Origin: Phoronis ovalis
Lineage: Eukaryota > Phoronida > Phoronidae
Assembly (NCBI GenBank): GCA_028565635.1
Contig: JAOXYB010018351.1
Span: forward strand, 3,538 to 18,333
Direction: 5' to 3'
DNA: 14,796 bases
Part shown: piece after piece, positions 9,205 to 14,796 of the stretch
Position numbering within the stretch: position 1 is the first letter of the stretch
Layout: every line of letters begins with the position of its first letter
The notes under the pieces: generated by a model
Database searches by the model: none
What the model was told of the DNA's origin: nothing
What the model saw: only the letters and a program-made list of their open reading frames with translations
Program-made: the position numbers and the translations under genes

Positions 9205-10943
9205 ACCGACCGTATTACAAGCTGGAAGATTTGCTACGAAACAGTTTAGCTGATTCAAATAATATGCATTTATATAGCCCTATTCAGATGTATCAAAAAG
9301 CAGTTTTGCATTTAGAATGTCTCACTTACATACACAAAATGGAAGAAAATCAATTTAATTTTAAACATTCCTCACTAAAAAGAAATAAATAAAGCTACTT
9401 TCACCATGTATACCCATTTTTAAGAATCATTACATTTTTGTATGCAGTAATGAAAATAACACTAATTCCACCCAAAACTGCATTTAGAGTTGACTAGTGA
9501 GCAAAAGACCATTTAAACACACAATTTTGTATTTCACTTTTACAAAACAACATCCCAACACTAGAAATAATTGTTTTGGCAATAATTATCGTATAGACTT
9601 GACAATGCCACAAAATGCATTACAGAGGGTAGACACGAACCGCAACAGGGAGTTGTTTCAAATGGTCAAAATACATATATTAGAAATATTCATCTGATAC
9701 CAAACTGTATCTATATAATTGGTTACCACATCATATTTTAAATAAATATTAATTCAAACCAAAAATTAGGACCAGTTCCTACATTATTTTTTATTTGGGA
9801 ACATTAAGAATTATATTGTATAAAACACTGACATGAACCTTGGCATGATGAAGGCACTATGATATTGGTATAAACATTCCATGTGAAATAAAGCAGAATC
9901 TGTACAAATTGATCACAAAATAATTAGTCATAAATGTATACAAGAATAATAAATAAGTTTAGCGAAAATTTTAAATTTTATGACGACGATGCATAATATG
10001 TAACTAGGAAGAATCAATACTTAGTGCTACCAAAAACTTGATAATAACTGTGCTTGAAGCAAGTAACATGTTTTGCCCTGTTCATTTTCACTGTTTTTGC
10101 CCTTTCGGTACCAGTATCAGTAACTTCACAATCTGGATTGTAGAATGAACGCATAAATATTGAGCAACTATTTAGTGCTGAAACTTCTGGATTGATAAAC
10201 ATTGTGCAAAGTTAACAGCCCAGATAGGATTCTTGTAAAATTTGTAGTACATATTGCAACAATATGAAACCAATGTTAATACAAACTGCACTTCTAAAAC
10301 TGGCCATTATCATTAGGTAGCCTTTATGCACAGGTCAATGTTTTTTAGACTGCTGTACATGGTTTCTGTTCCTACTATAAGAATATGACTTGAGGAGTTA
10401 GCTTTGCAGAGTTGTGAATTAACCAATTTGAATATAGAAATAAAGTAAACAGGAAAATTTTTGAGATGCCTCTGCATGAAAAATCTCTATTCTAGAAACT
10501 TTGATACTTTGTTTAATTAAGATATCATTTATCCTAGCTAACCAACATATATCCATTCATACTGTCATAATTGAGAAACCAAAAAAAAAGAAACAATTCT
10601 GAACCTGCTAAGGCAAGTGCCACATTTATGAAACTATAATGAAAAATACAATAACAGCCAGTGTAGAAAATTACAAAATATATTACTAATTGGTCAAGAC
10701 CTCAACCACAACCAGTAGGCAATCATCCCGTGCTCTTTTAAAAATACACTTTGACAGACAGCAGTACAACAGTTACTATTAACAAGCAGTGAAGGCAGTA
10801 CTTGTTCTCCGGTGAACACATTAAAGGGTAATGTTATAAGAGAAACAACGAATAATATCAACCTCGTCACAAAATTAAATTATTTTATAGGAAACCATAT
10901 TACATTTATAAATGAAAGTAGAATAGCAGTATAAATATAGAAG

Positions 10944-10949
10944 TTTATT
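10944..10949 (-). terminator. Candidate poly(A) signal of the PRL gene
   Basis: TTTATT on the plus strand reads AATAAA on the minus strand, about 155 bases past the PRL stop codon. It is the nearest canonical hexamer, but several others lie further downstream, so longer 3' UTRs are possible. Confidence 0.4.
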
Positions 10950-11102
10950 TAGTAATTTTAAAGACTTTTGTGTCGTCATCTTATGAGTAGGAATATCCTT
11001 AATGCACTTTAATATACACATTTCGGTTACATTATGTACTCGAAGTCGAATGACTTGAGAAAGGAATATCCCTCTAAACAGAAAGTAAGGTCACAAGGTG
11101 AG

Positions 11103-11220
11103 TTACATGATGGTGCATGCAGATTTGTGATTTCCATTATTCTTGAGACGAAGTCGTGATTTGGGACGGTATTTCTCCAGGAATGCCAACTGCTTTGTAT
11201 TGATGGCACCTCGTCTTTTT
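11103..11220 (-). CDS. PTP4A (PRL-1): PRL phosphatase, last coding exon with prenylation motif
   Basis: The acceptor TTTGTTTTCCAG lies just above 11220. The first base completes a Val codon (GT|A), giving V-KRRGAINTKQLAFLEKYRPK... to TAA at 11103-11105. This matches the PRL C-terminal segment (human [20 protein letters not shown]). The polybasic stretch (RPKSRLRLK) and the terminal CTIM fit a membrane-targeting CAAX box; the Cys codon is at 11115-11117. A Met at the last position favours farnesylation according to general CAAX knowledge. Vertebrate PRLs have two adjacent cysteines (CCxx); here Thr replaces the second and Ala precedes the first. The prenylated tail anchors PRLs to the plasma membrane and endosomes. 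Confidence 0.93.
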
Positions 11221-11873
11221 CTGGAAAACAAATTTAAAGGGGACATTATTACAAACCATTTCACAAAATGTAGCATTATATTTTTCACTAGAAGTAAGGA
11301 CTGGTCCATTAAGAATAATCACCGGGGGGGATGTGACAGCTAATTATAATTGCAGGTTAGGCGTGTATGTAGGTAGTTCCAAAGGAATGGGATTTCGAAC
11401 AGTTTGCAAGGTTGGCCAGCTAACACTAAGTATGGGAAGGAGGGATGGACAAAGTTTGAATTATTTTGAAAATGGGTAGGTTAACATTTTTAGCATCAAC
11501 CTCCTCTTCTAGAAATAATTTTTATCACACCAGACATAAATCCAAAGGATAACAATATACCAGTTGTTATACAATAATCATCTTTTAAAGATTTGCAAAT
11601 ATTTCATATTAACAGTTTGAGCAAAAATTGAAAACCGTCACTTCTATTTACATTTTCATCACACCATTCTTAACAATAATAGATTTCCCAAGTATCAAAC
11701 AAGCTATTTTAGTCCTGTTAAGGTAATCAAATACTCTGAAGTGCTAATTAGTATAAGCATAAAGACTTAATGACAAATAATTGAATAGAATGTTTCTGTT
11801 TACTGATATCACCTACACATCACTTTTATACTAAATCACAATGCACAAAACATTAGTTATAAAACAAACTTAC
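11221..11873 (-). other. Intron between the PRL exons ending the gene
   Basis: This 653-base intron has donor GTAAGT (11868-11873) and acceptor TTTTCCAG. The donor is used after AGAGT, since that restores the phase and gives LIR-V-KRRG. Nothing else stands out beyond a run of seven G at 11324-11330. Confidence 0.75.
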
Positions 11874-11948
11874 ACTCTAATGAGCTCAACAGCATCTTCA
11901 TACTTCATTCCCAACTCTATTAAGGCAATGGCAACTAGAACAGGTGCT
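11874..11948 (-). CDS. PTP4A (PRL-1): PRL phosphatase, penultimate exon (after the P-loop)
   Basis: The acceptor TGTGTTTACAG precedes 11948. The first base completes the P-loop Arg, and the reading is [24 protein letters not shown]. This lines up with human PTP4A1 [24 protein letters not shown]. The Ala directly after the P-loop Arg is a PRL hallmark, replacing the Ser/Thr of most dual-specificity phosphatases, and is retained. The exon leaves at GT|GTAAGT in phase 2. Its acceptor region has a partial copy at 13660-13680. Confidence 0.95.
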
Positions 11949-11960
11949 CTGTAAACACAA
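11940..11960 (-). repeat. Exon-3 acceptor segment duplicated elsewhere in the gene
   Basis: These 21 bases span the intron-exon junction of the PRL penultimate exon and are identical to 13660-13680. Similarity resumes after a three-base CAA difference (TGTATTT). It is the source or partner of the stray acceptor copy described there. Confidence 0.8.
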
Positions 11961-12756
11961 CAATGTATTTTATAATTGTAGTTACTAACTGAATAATGTT
12001 AAATTATTCTTGAGAAGTTTTGATTCTCTGAATGATTTTTTCTGAATTAGTTATTAAACTGACAGATGAAAGATGTATTAAAAGCATCCACTCTCAAAAC
12101 CCTACTAAATTATGTAAGAACTGTACTGCTTCAAATTACCACATGACATCATTACCTAACTTGTCAATAATCAACTGTATGAGTATATATAATGTAATAT
12201 ATAACCAGATGTTCGCATATCAGAAATATAAAGTGTCTGGCAAGCACAATTGTTACAATAAAAACACTATTTTTTTTTTACAACGTATTATTTGTATCTG
12301 CTACATATGTTTGTTTACACACGCCATTTCTAAGCAAATGCTAACATTACCTATCAAATAACAGAATCAATAATTTACATCTAACAAATTTATCTTATGT
12401 ATCATTACAGAATTTACTTAAATGTATGAAATTGCAGTAATCTGTAACTCCATTGCAACCCATCTGTGCCAGAAAGTACAGTTACAGGTGTAGGCCACTG
12501 GCACATTTACCAAGAAAAGTGCAGAGATGGCTTTTTGACTTGCAAAGCTGAGAAAGGTTAGCCAGTTTGAATGATGGACAGGTTATTTTTAGTATCTAAG
12601 TCTATAACAAGGACCTTTTTTTTAAAACGTTCAGGTCTGCCGAAGGGATAATTGTCCGTATTTGCCATATATGGGTGATTGTTAAGAGGCTTTTTCCATG
12701 ACACTACTATAACCCATTAGTTTCACAAATGCCAGCCCTATGTAACGAGATCATAC
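11949..12756 (-). other. PRL intron downstream of the P-loop exon
   Basis: This 808-base intron runs from GTATGA (12751-12756) to TGTGTTTACAG. It interrupts the Arg codon of the catalytic P-loop (AG|A). No coding signal, repeat or RNA gene is recognised within it. Confidence 0.75.
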
Positions 12757-12887
12757 CTTCCCAGTCCTGCTACACAGTGCACAGCTACACAGCAATCCGG
12801 GTCCTCTTGAAACCTTACTTTCAGTAGATTGAACCATTCTCTTAAAATATCCGGTGGTGGAGCAGTGCCGTCATCAAATGGACAGTC
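12757..12887 (-). CDS. PTP4A (PRL-1): PRL phosphatase, catalytic exon (WPD-type loop and P-loop)
   Basis: The acceptor CTTATTGCAG precedes 12887; the exon is 131 bases and exits in phase 2. It encodes [20 protein letters not shown] and continues through [19 protein letters not shown]. The P-loop HCVAGLGR has the nucleophilic Cys codon at 12774-12776 (human Cys104), and its Arg is completed by the next exon. The general acid Asp (human Asp72) is at 12870-12872. PRLs are small dual-specificity-type phosphatases that also bind CNNM magnesium transporters. The residue equivalent to human Trp68 in the loop is Cys here. The region just upstream on the minus strand is intron, not coding. Confidence 0.96.
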
Positions 12888-14505
12888 CTGCAATAAGAAG
12901 AAACCCTGTAACAACATTGTAATAGAAAAATGAATGCCACCCATTCCTTATTAAAATATTCAAATGGCTTGGAAGATTTAGTGTACTTGTATAATGAAAT
13001 AACAGTATTCCCCATTATAGAAGAAGGATAAATTAGCTAGAAAACAAGGTGAGGTAAAACAGCATGTGGAAAATTTGACTGAGTGCTCAACATTTTTGTT
13101 GTGAGTTGAGGCATCACTAAGCATTAGATTTAGTGAGTCATTGGCTATATATACATATACATATATAAAGGCTGAACTCCATAATCACAGAGAAAATAAT
13201 TCATTGTATAGAAATTACTAATTATAAATAGATAATACAAAATGGCAAATTATCTGATGTTTTAACATATTATTGACAAGTCACCCATAGTCATATACAA
13301 CCTATATTAAGGCAAACAGGTTATCCAGTACAAAGAAGTCTACAGATCCAATTATGGTATAAATTTATTAAAATATGCAGACTTAATAAAATCTTATTAT
13401 AATAGAATACATGCAAAACAGATATTACCAATAGTATGACAGCCTATGTTTAGACCCTTGTTTTTTTGTTAAATGTGTTGCATTAATTTTTTAAGTACAG
13501 TCGATTTTTTTTTTCACCAACCCTAATGCACCAAGGATGTCTAATTTATGCAGGCCATATCTCTGATAGTGATGATGTAATTAATTTAAGAACATTTTTT
13601 GGACTTTTATGGTATATGCACAGTCTAGGAGTTTTACAGTACTGAAAGTCATATAATATACAGGTGCTCTGTAAACACAATGTATTTAATATAATATATA
13701 ACTATAAAGAGTTCTAAACTATCACAAAGGAAAATGTCAATTAGTTAAAATGTCACAGGACAATAGTTGAAGTTTAATTCAGAAAAATATAACTGTGAAG
13801 AAAATAATAATCAGCCATATGACCTTAGAAGATGATAATAACAAAAATATTAAAAACTACATTTTAATGTCCTCTGTGTCACTCAGTCCAGAATTAATTG
13901 TAAGCTTAAGGCCATTTAGTGTCACAATTATGATAAAACACATTTTTGTTAAATTAATATTATGTAACATGTATCTTTTTAATGAAAATTTATTGAACTT
14001 AAATTATGCAAAAATGAAATAAATATATTTGAAAATCATAGGAATGCCTCTAGCTACATAACAATTCCAGTCACATCATGGGTAAATCATTACATCGGGC
14101 CAATCACATAGTGATGAAAGATGTCTAAAAGTATTTGCATGTTTGAAACATATCCATTAACTATTGTATTACCTGTTTTCCTTTCTAAAAAGAACTTAAG
14201 TTGAGATTAGGATTTTATTATATCAAACTTGTACATAAATAACGACGAAAATTAAGTTCAACACAGGTGAACTTCCGTGAATACTACTAATCAAAACTTG
14301 ACATTTGATTAGCATTTTTTATAATGAAACAGCTAAATCATTATTTTTACCATTATTTCCTGTCATTTTCATCTGACTAGGGGTTTAGGCTATTAAAGGC
14401 CATGGACGCAATGGCAAGTAAAACAAAGGAAGTAAACATTTTGTGATTCCATTTTCAGTGCAATCAATCTAGTAGGGGAACAATGAGAATAGCAGAGCAA
14501 CTTAC
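12888..14505 (-). other. Long PRL intron
   Basis: This 1,618-base intron runs from GTAAG (14501-14505) to CTTATTGCAG. It contains a TA-rich microsatellite-like run at about 13146-13167 and the stray acceptor copy at 13660-13680. Short open frames within it look like chance. Confidence 0.75.
13660..13680 (-). repeat. Stray copy of the PRL exon-3 splice acceptor
   Basis: A 21-base exact copy of 11940-11960 sits in the long intron upstream of the catalytic exon. Read on the minus strand it is TTGTGTTTACAG|AGCACCTGT, a complete acceptor with the first codons of the exon (A-P-V). The exon body is not duplicated beyond this point. Confidence 0.8.
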
Positions 14506-14598
14506 AAGTACATTGATGCCTTCATGCTCTAGTTTGTCCGTTTTGTAGCTAGATTCACAAACACGAACCACATCTTTAACATTTCTCTTGCGTAGCTC
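14506..14598 (-). CDS. PTP4A (PRL-1): PRL phosphatase, internal exon (human Cys49 region)
   Basis: The acceptor TTGTGTTTCAG precedes 14598. The 31 codons enter and leave in phase 0, the exit being CTT|GTAAG. The reading ELRKRNVKDVVRVCESSYKT continues to LEHEGINVL, matching human PTP4A1 residues 36-66 (ELKKYGVTTIVRVCEATYDT...). The Cys in VRVCE corresponds to human Cys49, which forms a regulatory disulfide with the catalytic Cys in known PRLs. The first ~35 residues must lie in an exon beyond the right edge. With them the protein would be about 173 residues, the usual PRL length. Confidence 0.95.
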
Positions 14599-14796
14599 CT
14601 GAAACACAATCAGCAAAAAATTGTAATAAATGTCAGATCATCGTACAATAACAGTACCCACACCAACATGCCAGTAAGTCATTTGTTTGACTGTGAAGCA
14701 GTGTACCAGGTTTGGTCAAATTTAATACAATTTATTTCTATGGTTGTTACACTGCAAAAAATTATTCCTCTCACCAGGTAATATAACTCTGGTACA
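14599..14796 (-). other. Start of the next upstream PRL intron (partial)
   Basis: This is intronic sequence upstream of the exon at 14506-14598 and runs off the window. No frame here resembles the PRL N-terminus. Confidence 0.6.

Larger units (their letters stand above)
8589..11102. other. Convergent 3' region, likely UTRs of two genes
   Basis: About 2.5 kb without convincing coding sequence lies between the stop of the plus-strand gene (8588) and the stop of the minus-strand PRL gene (11103). Plus-strand poly(A) candidates are ATTAAA at 8657 and AATAAA at 9384. Minus-strand AATAAA hexamers (read as TTTATT) occur at 10944-10949, about 155 bases after the PRL stop, and again near 9790, 9147 and 8962. 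A long PRL 3' UTR is therefore possible. A short hairpin at 9163-9204 is listed separately. Short frames here lack coding character. Confidence 0.5.

Noticed and set aside
9497-9697. Plus-strand open frame of 66 codons in the 3' region
   Set aside because: No splice context or family similarity. The length is expected by chance in this composition.
12032-12361. Plus-strand open frame of 109 codons in a PRL intron
   Set aside because: It is antisense within an intron. The Cys/Ile/Tyr-rich low-complexity translation has no domain and no start context.
12888-12944. Extension of the PRL catalytic exon upstream to a Met (MGGIHFSI...)
   Set aside because: A clear acceptor (CTTATTGCAG) precedes 12887 and family alignment begins exactly at Asp67. 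The upstream part is intron.
13146-13167. TA-rich tract as a possible origin or promoter
   Set aside because: A simple TA/CA microsatellite-like run within an intron, with no further signal.
13795-14022. Plus-strand open frame of 75 codons in the long PRL intron
   Set aside because: An A+T-rich Asn/Ile/Leu composition typical of noncoding sequence, with no supporting signals.
14255-14275. AAGTTCA and TGAACTT arms resembling a hormone-receptor site
   Set aside because: The 7-base spacing does not fit the usual ecdysone-type inverted repeat (spacing of 1), and the half-sites differ from the consensus.

Overview
This is a window of animal nuclear DNA. It is A+T-rich, its coding stretches are separated by GT-AG introns, there are no bacterial-style gene clusters, and one gene is clearly a metazoan PRL phosphatase (PTP4A family). 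The PRL residues (DGT-PP after the WPD-type loop, GAIN-KQL, the C-terminal tail) look more like invertebrate than vertebrate PRLs. An arthropod, probably an insect, is the best guess; this rests on inference, not on a search.

Layout. (1) Positions 168-1004, minus strand: the 5' coding exon of an unrecognised, disordered, charged protein; the rest of that gene lies off the left edge. (2) 1005-2247: the divergent 5' region between that gene and a plus-strand gene. It holds a possible first coding exon at 1614-1787 and an exon-like relic near 2045-2108. (3) 2248-2640: a 393-bp foldback (inverted-repeat) element directly upstream of the large exon. (4) 2676-8588, plus strand: one large gene in at least four coding exons (2676-6041, 6477-6634, 7003-7243, 7876-8588). 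The splice phases match at all three junctions. The product would be at least about 1,480 residues; it is Ser/Thr/Asn-rich with basic nuclear-type clusters, and I do not recognise it. (5) 8589-11102: the convergent 3' region shared with the PRL gene, with no convincing coding sequence. (6) 11103-14598, minus strand: the last four coding exons of a PRL phosphatase, covering the residues equivalent to human PTP4A1 36-173. The N-terminal exon lies beyond the right edge.

The items most worth a second look are the uncharacterised four-exon gene with its unresolved start, the foldback element abutting its large exon, a 15-bp perfect inverted repeat that contains the exon-3 splice donor, a stray copy of the PRL exon-3 splice acceptor inside an upstream PRL intron, and a Trp-to-Cys change in the PRL catalytic loop.
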